NCBI GenBank assembly: GCA_041739295.1
Contig: JBGSOE010000146.1
Span: 1-10,033, forward strand
DNA from: JAHJQQ01 sp041739295
Lineage (GTDB): Bacteria; Pseudomonadota; Gammaproteobacteria; Thiohalobacterales; Thiohalobacteraceae
Length of the DNA: 10,033 nt
Reading direction: 5' to 3'
A program made the position numbers and the translations under genes. The notes under the pieces were generated by a model. The model was not told the DNA's origin. It did not search any database and saw only the letters and a program-made list of their open reading frames with translations. Shown here piece by piece: positions 1 through 7,000 of this stretch. Within the stretch, counting starts at the first letter, position 1. Each line of letters opens with the position of its first letter.

Positions 1-308
1 GAATCGATGTCGCCGCTGGTATTGAATTCGACCTGCACCCCGCCGTCGGCGCGTGTCTGAACGATGGCCGTCACGTTGATGGCGCCACGTATGCCGCGGA
101 TCGTGCCGCTATCCCGGCTAGCGCTCACGATCTGCACCCCCTCGTCGCTCAGGGCACCAAGGGCGGCCGCCCAGGTATGCTCGAACGTGCTTCGTGGGTA
201 GGGGGCGTACTCGCCCGGTGCCACCGGATAGTATGTGCAGCCCCCCAGTGTCAGGGCCAGGCCACCCGCGACAATCAGGGTGCCGAGCATTCGGTTCATG
301 GGGTTCAT
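1..308 (-). CDS. Putative outer-membrane lipoprotein, N-terminal part (runs off left edge)
   Basis: About 102 codons are visible, starting at the ATG at 308-306 and continuing past position 1, so the C-terminus is missing. The N-terminus (MNPMNRMLG...) has a hydrophobic core followed by a lipobox L21-G22-G23-C24, so the product should be lipidated on Cys24 after signal peptidase II cleavage. The mature part begins TYYPVAPGEYAPYP. It continues with a stretch containing TWAAALGALSDEG, SGTIRG and VQVEF, the pattern of a small alpha/beta domain seen in short proteobacterial lipoproteins of unknown function (DUF3568-like; this name is a guess). The start at 308 is favoured over in-frame ATGs at 299 and 290 because an AAGGTGAG ribosome-binding site lies just upstream (about 315-322). 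The start overlaps the stop of an upstream frame as ATGA, suggesting translational coupling. Lipoprotein nature is well supported; the function is unknown. Confidence 0.8.
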   Translation of the reverse strand, partial: MNPMNRMLGTLIVAGGLALTLGGCTYYPVAPGEYAPYPRSTFEHTWAAALGALSDEGVQIVSASRDSGTIRGIRGAINVTAIVQTRADGGVQVEFNTSGDID

Positions 309-436
309 GGGCCACTCACCTTCGAAATAAATGGGTTGCCGTTCATCGAACGCTGGAAACAGTCGTTGATGCGGTCCTGCAGCGAATTGATCCAGTAGCG
401 CGCAATGCGCGCCCATTCGACTGGATTCCGGGTCCG
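305..436 (-). pseudogene. Possible C-terminal gene remnant upstream of the lipoprotein
   Basis: A 43-codon open stretch without a convincing start codon ends at TGA 307-305, overlapping the lipoprotein ATG by 4 bp. It reads VEWARIARYWINSL, then QDRINDCFQRSMNGNPF, then ISKVSGP. This is balanced, protein-like composition with an amphipathic helical look and no low complexity. Its upstream limit coincides with the REP-like element at 421-470, where the frame closes at TGA 439-437. The reading is that this is the 3' end of a gene that once preceded the lipoprotein in an operon and lost its 5' part near the repeat. I do not recognise the family. It could also be chance openness in GC-rich DNA, although the ATGA overlap argues against that. 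Confidence 0.3.
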
Positions 437-470
437 TCACCCTGGACCCCGATCCGGGGCCGGAATGACG
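421..470. repeat. REP-like intergenic palindromic element
   Basis: The stretch starts CTGGATTCCG and ends CGGAATGACG, the boundary signature of the short REP-type elements scattered through many proteobacterial genomes. Outer arms ATTCCG (425-430) and CGGAAT (461-466) are complementary. They enclose GGGTCC (430-435) paired with GGACCC (444-449), or alternatively CCCCG (447-451) paired with CGGGG (455-459). The element lies between the 135-aa gene and the minus-strand remnant. Single-copy context cannot prove it is repeated in the genome. Confidence 0.5.
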
Positions 471-523
471 AAGTTCATACTATTTCCTGGCCGCATCGAT
501 AAGCTGACCTCTTAGGCTCCCCT

Positions 524-931
524 TCAACGCCCAATCCGAGGCTTGAATGTACTTTCCGACGATTTACGTCGCTCGGTCCTTTTGCGGCGTTCACCCTCAG
601 CAGTGGGTGGAAGACTTGCCCACTGCTTATAAGGATGGCGGCGGTCGTCATCCCTGCGATCATCGTAATGAATAAAGCTGCATGTACATTTTCCCATGGT
701 GCAACCGGACAGCGGCAGGCTGGGCGCTTCCTCGGACAGGAAACGGGTATTCCCAAGATCCTGGACTGCCTTGCACGCGGGGCTGCCTGTACGCACTTCG
801 ACACAGTGGTAAATCTTGTGTGGTTTCAGCCTGGATACAGGCGCTGCACGCAGCTTTTTCTTCCCGGCTGCGTAGCGCCACCCGAACGCAACAGCCGCCA
901 CCAACATGACAAGCACAAGTACCTGCAGCAT
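524..931 (-). CDS. Conserved small membrane-anchored Cys-rich protein of unknown function
   Basis: 135 aa. Residues 3-20 form a hydrophobic N-terminal segment (VLVLVMLVAAVAFGWRYA), followed by a Lys-rich turn (GKKK), so it is probably a single-pass protein with a cytoplasmic C-terminal domain. The soluble part has five cysteines: C43 (YHCVEV), C53, C77, and the pair C82-T-C84. These precede H88 and an acidic/basic DDRRDDDRR stretch. A second Arg-rich motif, ERRKRTERRKSS, occupies residues 114-125. From memory, this layout (YxCVxV, CxC, HxDRR, RRxxRRK tail) resembles a short uncharacterised family in beta- and gammaproteobacteria; the Cys/His cluster could bind a metal, which is inference. The start has a good GGGAG ribosome-binding site 8 nt upstream (about 940-944). 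No partner gene indicates a role. Confidence 0.75.
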   Translation of the reverse strand: MLQVLVLVMLVAAVAFGWRYAAGKKKLRAAPVSRLKPHKIYHCVEVRTGSPACKAVQDLGNTRFLSEEAPSLPLSGCTMGKCTCSFIHYDDRRDDDRRHPYKQWASLPPTAEGERRKRTERRKSSESTFKPRIGR

Positions 932-1066
932 TTCACCGACTCCCTTTTCGATCCACCATTACTAGTCAATATAGGAGGTGGCGGCTACTTGAAAAGGCAG
1001 CACGCTTCCATAACGTGATTTAGTGCCGGAAAGTCTGTCTGGTTCTGTCTGCATCGCCTGACAGAT

Positions 1067-1117
1067 CCGGGGTGGTTTTATCCGTCCTTGCACGGGCACT
1101 TCGGATTCACCACCCGG
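1067..1117. other. Imperfect stem-loop in the 932-1160 intergenic region
   Basis: CCGGG (1067-1071) and TGGT (1073-1076) pair with CCCGG (1113-1117) and ACCA (1109-1112), with G1072 bulged. After a small internal loop, ATCCG (1080-1084) pairs with CGGAT (1102-1106). Fourteen base pairs form in total, with a possible TGC/GCA tip at 1089-1098. Just to the left, TCTGTCTG occurs twice with a 10-bp period (1034-1041, 1044-1051), and GACAGA (1060-1065) is inverted to it. No T-tract follows on either strand, so it is not a standard terminator. It lies about 140 bp upstream of the 135-aa gene and could be in that gene's leader or be a repeat remnant. I see no coding gene in 932-1160. Confidence 0.4.
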
Positions 1118-1160
1118 CAGCCACCTGAACATGTGCGCTCGTGTCAAAAGCGCAAGAGGG

Positions 1161-1329
1161 TCTAGTGGTCTGCTTTCGAAATAGGGGGACTAAATGAAGC
1201 GGATGGATTTTTTCGCAGGGCCAGGCGCGAGGAGGCGACATAGCTGGCTCTATGGCAACGACGAGCAACGCCGCCATGCGGAAAAAGACGCCGTTTCATG
1301 TTCCGGTATTTCGAAAGCAGACCACTAGA
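1161..1329. mobile_element. MITE-like element, 169 bp, perfect 22-bp terminal inverted repeats
   Basis: Positions 1161-1182 are the exact reverse complement of 1308-1329. The core arm reads GTGGTCTGCTTTCGAAAT. The similarity continues imperfectly inward, with ATGAAGCGG on the left matching the complement of CCGTTTCAT on the right. The outermost bases are TCTA and TAGA. If the true ends begin at GTGGTC, each side is flanked by TA, the target duplication made by IS630/Tc1-mariner transposases; the family assignment is inference. No transposase is encoded, so this would be a non-autonomous element. One small frame inside (1194-1328, 44 codons) has a GGGGG tract 7 nt ahead of its ATG and ends inside the right terminal repeat. 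The right end abuts a truncated nadB-like reading frame. Confidence 0.75.
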
Positions 1330-1430
1330 TGCTGTTTGCGCAACGCGACCTGATGGTCGTCCTGCAATAAGGCCAGTGCGGCACTCAAGCCGGACACGCC
1401 AGTGCCGATAATGAAAACGTTATGAGTCAA
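1330..1430 (-). pseudogene. nadB: N-terminal remnant of an L-aspartate oxidase-like FAD enzyme
   Basis: From a TTG at 1430-1428 the minus strand reads THNVFIIGTGVSGLSAALAL, then LQDDHQVALRKQH, and runs into the right end of the MITE-like element. GTGVSGLSAAL is the Rossmann GxGxxG motif that binds the FAD ADP moiety. The strand-loop-helix-DxHQV pattern matches the first ~35 residues of L-aspartate oxidase (E. coli NadB: VLIIGSGAAGLSLALRL followed by HQV). NadB makes iminoaspartate for NAD synthesis. Everything after this point is missing, and nothing like the rest of NadB lies beyond the element at 1160 or lower. An upstream in-frame ATG at 1502 exists but its extra residues are not NadB-like. 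The FAD motif is clear; the choice of NadB over another FAD oxidoreductase is moderately supported. Confidence 0.5.
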
Positions 1431-1492
1431 TGCGGTTGTCCAGATTTGCCGCCCATTCCAGAAAATCGGCCATTGGTCTGGCCTGAGTGGCA

Positions 1493-1521
1493 TTGCAGGC
1501 AAATAGCTTTTAGCCTGTATT
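1493..1521 (+). promoter_or_regulatory. Candidate sigma-70 promoter for the pilin operon
   Basis: TTGCAG (1493-1498) and TGTATT (1516-1521) are separated by 17 bp and would start transcription near 1528, only about 16 nt before the fimT ATG. Each box matches the consensus at about four of six positions. An AAGGA at 1523-1527 is too far from the ATG (16 nt) to be a normal ribosome-binding site, so fimT initiation looks weak. A sigma-54 or other promoter further upstream cannot be excluded. Confidence 0.3.
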
Positions 1522-1543
1522 CAAGGATGCAATAAATACATAT

Positions 1544-2080
1544 ATGCATAACGGAAAAAATGGTTTTACGTTAATTGAACTGCTGGTGACAGTCAGTGTA
1601 CTGGCGATTTTGCTGGCGGTGGCCATCCCGGGTTTTCAGTCGTTTGTAGTGCGTAACCGGCTCGCTGCGGTCAACAACGATTTAATGACTTCATTGAATT
1701 TGGCAAGAAGCGAAGCCATCAAAAGAGCGACCCCGGTTTCTGTTTGCAGGACCAATGACAATGGGGTTACTTGTGCGGGTAACTGGAGCAGCGGCTGGAT
1801 GGTTTTTGTGAATACCAATGACGACAATGCGAAGGATGCAGATGATGCGGTCGAACCCTTGTTGCGTGTTTTTCCTCCGCTGCCCGCCGGTTACACGCTG
1901 AATGCAACGAATAGTTTCACGAATCATGTGACCTACGATCGCTCTGGTGCGGCCAACACCATCGGCACTTTTGTAGTGTGCAACGATAGCGACGAAACCA
2001 CGGCCCGCGGGGTTACGCTGACCCGGTTACGCCCCCGGTTAGCGGTCGCTGCAGATATTGGAACGTGCGAGGCCCCATGA
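1544..2080 (+). CDS. fimT: Type IV pilus minor pseudopilin, FimT/FimU (GspH) family
   Basis: 178 aa. A short leader (MHNGKNG) precedes the class III prepilin motif G7|FTLIELLVTVSVLAIL; the peptidase PilD would cut after Gly7 and methylate Phe8. Glu12 is Glu5 of the mature pilin, needed for assembly. A hydrophobic helix runs to about residue 30 (AIPGFQSF). The following NLARSEAIKRATPVSVC is the hallmark of GspH/FimT proteins, with SGWMVFVN as the next conserved strand. It is the first gene of the minor-pilin operon and would be part of the tip complex that primes pilus assembly and, in some species, binds DNA during uptake. The ATG at 1544 is the only usable start, since an in-frame stop lies three codons upstream. 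The stop overlaps pilV as ATGA. Confidence 0.93.
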   Translation: MHNGKNGFTLIELLVTVSVLAILLAVAIPGFQSFVVRNRLAAVNNDLMTSLNLARSEAIKRATPVSVCRTNDNGVTCAGNWSSGWMVFVNTNDDNAKDADDAVEPLLRVFPPLPAGYTLNATNSFTNHVTYDRSGAANTIGTFVVCNDSDETTARGVTLTRLRPRLAVAADIGTCEAP

Positions 2081-2523
2081 AAACCCGATCCATACTCAAA
2101 CGCCAACAAGGCGTGTCCCTGCTGGAGGTTTTGATTTCAGTGGTGGTGCTGTCTATCGGCTTGCTGGGGCTGGCTGGCTTGCAGGCCGTGTCGCTCAGGA
2201 ACAATGCCAGCGCATATCAGCGAGGTCTGGCAACCATGTTGGCGTATGACGTGATAGACCGTATGCGCGCGGATTTGCCCAACTGTGCTAGTTATGCTGT
2301 TGCCTTTGGCGCGGATGGCAATGGCGACGTCGCGGACTGGAAGGATGGCGTCGAGGCGGCGTTGCCGGGCGGCGACGCGCGGGTGGTGATGGCGAATGGC
2401 TTGATCACCGTCACCATCCGTTGGGACGATGATCGTAACGCCGGAAATTATGATTTGACTACTCAAACCACGCTTCCAATTGCAACCGTACCCCCAGCTC
2501 CGCCTTTCTCAACATGCACATGA
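2077..2523 (+). CDS. pilV: Type IV pilus minor pilin PilV
   Basis: 148 aa from the ATG at 2077. A leader of about 12 residues ends in QQG, then VSLLEVLISVVVLSIGLLGL, the prepilin cleavage site and transmembrane helix with the conserved Glu at mature position 5. LAGLQAVSLRNNASAYQRG and the following YDVIDRMRAD are typical of PilV. Two cysteines near the ends of the globular part (NCASY and the C-terminal CT) could form a disulfide. The start at 2077 is preferred over a GTG at 2065 because it gives a 4-bp ATGA overlap with fimT and has a CGAGG ribosome-binding site just ahead. Role: a minor pilin that links PilW/PilX to the rest of the tip complex, as known for P. aeruginosa. Confidence 0.93.
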   Translation: MKTRSILKRQQGVSLLEVLISVVVLSIGLLGLAGLQAVSLRNNASAYQRGLATMLAYDVIDRMRADLPNCASYAVAFGADGNGDVADWKDGVEAALPGGDARVVMANGLITVTIRWDDDRNAGNYDLTTQTTLPIATVPPAPPFSTCT

Positions 2524-3461
2524 AAAATCCTCGCGCTTTCAGCCGGATGCAAGGCCTGTCCCTGATCGAACTGATGATCGCCGTCGTATTGGGCAGCCTG
2601 GTCGTGGTTGCAGTCGGCAATGTCTACGTCAGCAGCACCCGATCCTTTCGCACGCAGGAAGGCATGGCGCGCATGCAGGAAGGCGCACGTTTTGCCTTTG
2701 AAACCATCGGGTACGATCTGAGACAGACTGGATTTGGCTGCAGGTCGGTGAACCCCGCTGCGCCCGACGCAACCTGGTACAAGAATCTGTTTACGCGGCC
2801 GATGGAGGGTTATGAGAACGGAGCGGGCTCGCCCACCGCGGCGCTTGATGTGGACGGCACCGATGCGATCCGGATTTTGCGCGCCGACAAGAACCGCGAA
2901 ACCACCATAACCGCCCCCGGTACAACCAATGCTGCCCATGGCATGAGCGCCAATGGTCTGGTTGTCATCTCGGATGCCTATGCCGATGCAAGCGTCTATG
3001 TGGCGACCGCGGCGGCAGGCACAGGCTACACGCTGGGCGCGGCAACCCCCTGCACGGCGGCAGCGGTTCCGGATGCCGTTGGATTCCATATGCTGCCGCT
3101 GGCGGCGCACATTTATTACATCCGCAACAATCCGTCGGGCGAGCCCAGCCTGTATCGCCAGACCCTGCAAGGCGATGGCACACCCACAGCCGAAGAACTT
3201 GTGGAGGGCGTGGAAGACATGCAGATCCTTTACGGAGAAGACACTTCCCAAGCCACGGTTGCCACCTGTCCGGACGATGGCTGCTCCGCGGATGCTTATG
3301 TCGCAGCGGATGCCGTCGTCAACTGGAACCGTGTCGTCAGTGAGCGGATAACGCTCACCATGCGCACGGCGGACAATCTGTCCACCGACACGAGCGGCGC
3401 CGACAGAAGAATCCGCCGCACTTTCACCACCACCATTGCCATGAGGAATCGGCTGCTATGA
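2520..3461 (+). CDS. pilW: Type IV pilus minor pilin PilW
   Basis: 313 aa from the ATG at 2520 (315 if the ATG at 2514 is used). The leader MKNPRAFSRMQG is followed by LSLIELMIAVVLGSLVVVAV, with Glu17 as mature Glu5. RMQEGARFAFETIGYDLRQTGF after the helix and LVEGVEDMQILYG near residue 235 are the strongest PilW signatures. The C-terminal RRTFTTTIAMRNRL strand is also typical. The ATGA overlap with pilV favours the 2520 start; no clear ribosome-binding site is visible, consistent with translational coupling. It belongs to the PilV-PilW-PilX minor-pilin complex that carries PilY1. The length is normal for the family. Confidence 0.93.
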   Translation: MKNPRAFSRMQGLSLIELMIAVVLGSLVVVAVGNVYVSSTRSFRTQEGMARMQEGARFAFETIGYDLRQTGFGCRSVNPAAPDATWYKNLFTRPMEGYENGAGSPTAALDVDGTDAIRILRADKNRETTITAPGTTNAAHGMSANGLVVISDAYADASVYVATAAAGTGYTLGAATPCTAAAVPDAVGFHMLPLAAHIYYIRNNPSGEPSLYRQTLQGDGTPTAEELVEGVEDMQILYGEDTSQATVATCPDDGCSADAYVAADAVVNWNRVVSERITLTMRTADNLSTDTSGADRRIRRTFTTTIAMRNRLL

Positions 3462-4000
3462 GTGCCCATTATCCCCGGCCTGTCAGGCAGCAGGGCGTTG
3501 CCTTGATTGTGGCGCTGATATTCCTGGCGGTGCTGGCCATACTTGGCGTGGCGATTGCACGAAACAGCAGCATGGAAGAGCGCATGGCGGGCAATACACG
3601 CGATCGCGATCTGGCGTTTCAGGCTGCAGAAGCGGCGCTCAAGGATGCCGACGCGGACTTGCCCTGCTTTGTGAATCCCTCCTCCCCCCCTTGCCCCAAT
3701 CCCAATCCCAATCCTTTCGATGGCAGCACCCCAGGGCTGATTACATACGTGGCCAACGCCAACGATCCCGCCTACTGGAGAGCCTACAACTGGGATGCCG
3801 CTTCGCAGGAGGCCACTGCCGCTCTCGCCAATGTGGAAGCCAAGCCGCGTTATGTCATCGAGAAAAAGCCGAACACCATCATTCCACCGGTCCCGCCAAG
3901 CGTCACCCCCACCACGGTCCAGCACTTTCGGGTGACGGCACGCGGCGTCGGCGGCTCTGCCGACACTATTGTGATTCTGCAGTCCGAGTACGAAATATAA
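3458..4000 (+). CDS. pilX: Type IV pilus minor pilin PilX (GspK-like)
   Basis: 180 aa, starting in the ATGA that ends pilW. The leader ends in RQQG, followed by VALIVALIFLAVLAILGVAI. Mature position 5 is Val rather than Glu, as expected for PilX/GspK-type pilins that sit at the extreme tip and do not need to neutralise a preceding subunit. NSSMEERMAGNTRDRDLAFQ is the diagnostic PilX motif and continues into AAEAALKDAD. A Pro/Asn-rich insert (PNPNPNPF, about residues 78-85) follows. PilX is known to bridge minor pilins and PilY1. The pilY1 start lies 18 bp downstream. Confidence 0.93.
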   Translation: MSAHYPRPVRQQGVALIVALIFLAVLAILGVAIARNSSMEERMAGNTRDRDLAFQAAEAALKDADADLPCFVNPSSPPCPNPNPNPFDGSTPGLITYVANANDPAYWRAYNWDAASQEATAALANVEAKPRYVIEKKPNTIIPPVPPSVTPTTVQHFRVTARGVGGSADTIVILQSEYEI

Positions 4001-4018
4001 CTGAACCGGGAGCATCTC

Positions 4019-7000
4019 ATGAACCTACATCCCCAATTTAAAAGAGCGGTATCCAGCTTGCTAATCCTCGGTAGCCTGGTCTGGCTGGCTGTGCCCACGC
4101 AGGCTGCCATGCTGGATATCGCAGAGCAACCGCTGTTCCTGCTGGGGAGTGTCGACCCCAACATCATGTTGATGGTGGACAGTTCGGGCTCCATGCAAAA
4201 CATCGTTCCCGATGAGCCTTACGAACCAGCGTTCCCCTATCTGTCAGGGGGTTGCCCCACGACGAACAGCAACCGGGTCGCTGCGGGGACAGCAGTGGAG
4301 CTGCGTGTGGTGTCAGGGGCGCCCAGAATCCGCATCAGCGGCACGAATTATCCTTGGGGAACCGGTTCCGGCAAGCGCTGTTTTGAGCCCAGTACCGATT
4401 ATACGAACGTTAAACTTAACGCTGATTCGCCGGTCGGCACCGGAGTAAGCGGCTATCTCCCTGCACAATACAAAGGAAATTATCTCAACTGGTATTTCAA
4501 CTCAGCTCGGGATCCATCTGCCTGCCCCAGTTCTTGGACGGGTCCCCGCAACACCTGGACCGGCTCCGGGAAAAAGCCCTGCACCCTGTCACGCATGGAA
4601 ATCGCCAAATCTGCCTCGAAGAGCCTGATTGATAGCCTGGGGGTGGGTAATCGCGTCGGCTTTGCTACTTACAACGGCGACGCCGGGGGCAGCTTGCGTG
4701 AAGTGGTCGGTGATTTGACCGTAGCGAAGCGGAACTCCATCAAAGCCAAGATTGACGCGCTCTCCGCCAGCGGCTCAACACCGTTGGCGGAGACATTGGC
4801 AGATATCGGCCGCTATTTCGCTACTGGCTACACGGGTAGTTTGACACTGCATCCAGGCCAAGCGAACCAGTCGACAGCGACGGTGAGTTCCGTTTTCAAT
4901 GGCCATTCAATACAGAACAGCAGCGGCGTCGCCACGCTGCCGCAGCCTGTCCAGTATTTCTGCCAGAAAAATTTCGCAGTCATGCTGACCGACGGCAGGC
5001 CGCAGAGCGATCAATCGATCAGTTCGTATTTGTGCGACTATGATGGGGACAGCGGCGGCAGTTGCAACAATTACGATAAAAAGGCCGGGCAGCAATACGA
5101 GTCAAACGGCAGCGATTACCTGGATGATGTCGCCAAAGCGCTGTATGAGATCGACTTACGCCCTGACGCGGCCATGTCTGACCCCGCTGGAAAAGTGAAT
5201 GACAAGAACAACGTCACCACCTTCATGATCGGTTTCGCAGACGATCAGGCTATCAACGATCCCTTGATGAAAGATACCGCCAAGAATGGCGGCGGTCTTT
5301 TTCTGCCGGCGGGCAACTCGCAGGCATTAATTCAGGCATTCGACACGATTGCCGCCACGATCAAGAAAGACAAACCCTCGGCGGCGGCACTCGCGGCAAA
5401 CTCGACCAGCGTGGAAATCGGCGCCGTGGTGTTTCAGGCGGTGTTCGATAGCACGGACTGGAGCGGCGATCTGGTCGCTTACCCGGTGGGCTCGAACGGG
5501 CAGGTGGCGGTGAATTCACCTTACTGGAAGGCCGCAACCAAGCTGACCGACTCCGCTGCCGCTAACGCGCGGAAGGTTTATACCATCAATGATGCGGGTA
5601 ACGGCGTCGACTTCGTGTGGGAAGAAACGACCACCCCACTTACCACTGCCCAGCAAACCGCGCTCAATACCAATGCAGCATTGGTGAATGACGGCAAGGG
5701 TAAGGATCGGCTCGCCTGGATTCGTGGCGTGCATGACAAGGAAGTGCGCAAAGCGGGGGGCGAGTACCGCAACCGCGAACGCACGTTAGTCGATTCAAGC
5801 AAACAGGAATGGATATTGGGCGATATCGTCAACTCCGATCCGGTTTTCATGCATGCGAATGACTTTGGCTACAAGGCGCAGGTCTGGACTGGGGCGGCGG
5901 ATTATGAGAAATATCTGACCGATAAATCCGCTGGCAAGCCAGTGGTATTCGTGGGCGGGAACGATGGCATGCTGCACGCCTTCCGGGCAGACACCGCCGA
6001 CAGCAACTCAGGCAAAGAATTGTTCGCTTATGTGCCGAATGCGGTTTACCCGAATTTAAGCAAGCTCAGCACGGTGGGCTATACCCATACCTATTTCGTC
6101 GATGGCAGTCCCTCGGTCGGGGACGCGTTTTTCGACGGCACCTGGCACACGATGCTGGTAAGCGGACTGGGCGCAGGGGGCAAATCGGTCTTTGCGCTGG
6201 ATGTGACCGAGTTCGCAACGAAACCCCTCGAGGGGGACCCCCAGGCTACTCCGTCAGCCAGCATGGTGAAATGGGAAATCACCGATGCGGAAATGGGGCT
6301 GACCTATAGCAAGCCGCAGATTGCGCGCTTGAACAACGGCGAATGGGCGGCGATTTTTGGCAACGGCTACAACAGCACGTCCGAGCAGGCCTATCTGTAT
6401 GTAGTCAACATCGATACGGGCGCCATTATCAAGAAGATACCCGCCGGGGCAGCCGGGTCGAACGGTTTGTCCACCCCCGCCTTGTATGACCAGGATGGCG
6501 ACAAGATCATCGACTATGTTTATGCAGGAGATTTGCAGGGCAATGTGTGGAAGTTCGACCTGTCCGACAAGACCACGACGTCAGCCTGGGGTGTGGCGTA
6601 TGGCGCACCGTTATTTTCAGCACGAAATTCAGATGGGCAGGTGCAGCCGATCACCGCGCAGCCCATGTTGGGAACGCCACCCACTGTTACGCCCACGCCG
6701 GTCGATCCGGGTGTGATGGTGTACTTTGGCACAGGTCAGTATCTTCAGAATGACGATATTACGGATAGTAGCGTGCAGTCGTTTTATGGGATCTGGGATA
6801 ATGGTTCTGCCGTCAGCGGTACTGACCGCAGCGCTTTGCAGCAGCAAACTATCGAATCCACTGGCGAAAAATACAGGACAACGAGTACAGGCGAGGTGGA
6901 ATGGGAAACTCAGCGCGGCTGGTACATGGATTTGAGTGAGAAAGGAGAGCGCGTCGTGACCAAAGCGCTGTTGCATTATGGTCGGGTGATTTTCCTGACA

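Noticed and set aside
475..804. Minus-strand frame (109 codons) overlapping the 135-aa gene
   Set aside because: Different frame of the same region; the 524-931 frame has the signal-anchor, conserved Cys motif and ribosome-binding site.
962..1147. 61-codon minus-strand frame ahead of the 135-aa gene
   Set aside because: It runs through the imperfect hairpin and repeats, with no ribosome-binding site or protein-like pattern.
2065..2079. GTG at 2065 as pilV start
   Set aside because: The ATG at 2077 makes the ATGA overlap seen at the next two junctions and has the better-placed ribosome-binding site.
2463..3251. Long minus-strand open frame (262 codons) opposite pilW
   Set aside because: It lies antisense to a clear pilW with strong family motifs; its composition (Cys, His, Arg, Gly rich) is typical of a shadow frame.
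3296..4015. Minus-strand open frame (239 codons) opposite pilX
   Set aside because: Antisense to pilX and the end of pilW, no domain recognised, and no supporting ribosome-binding site.
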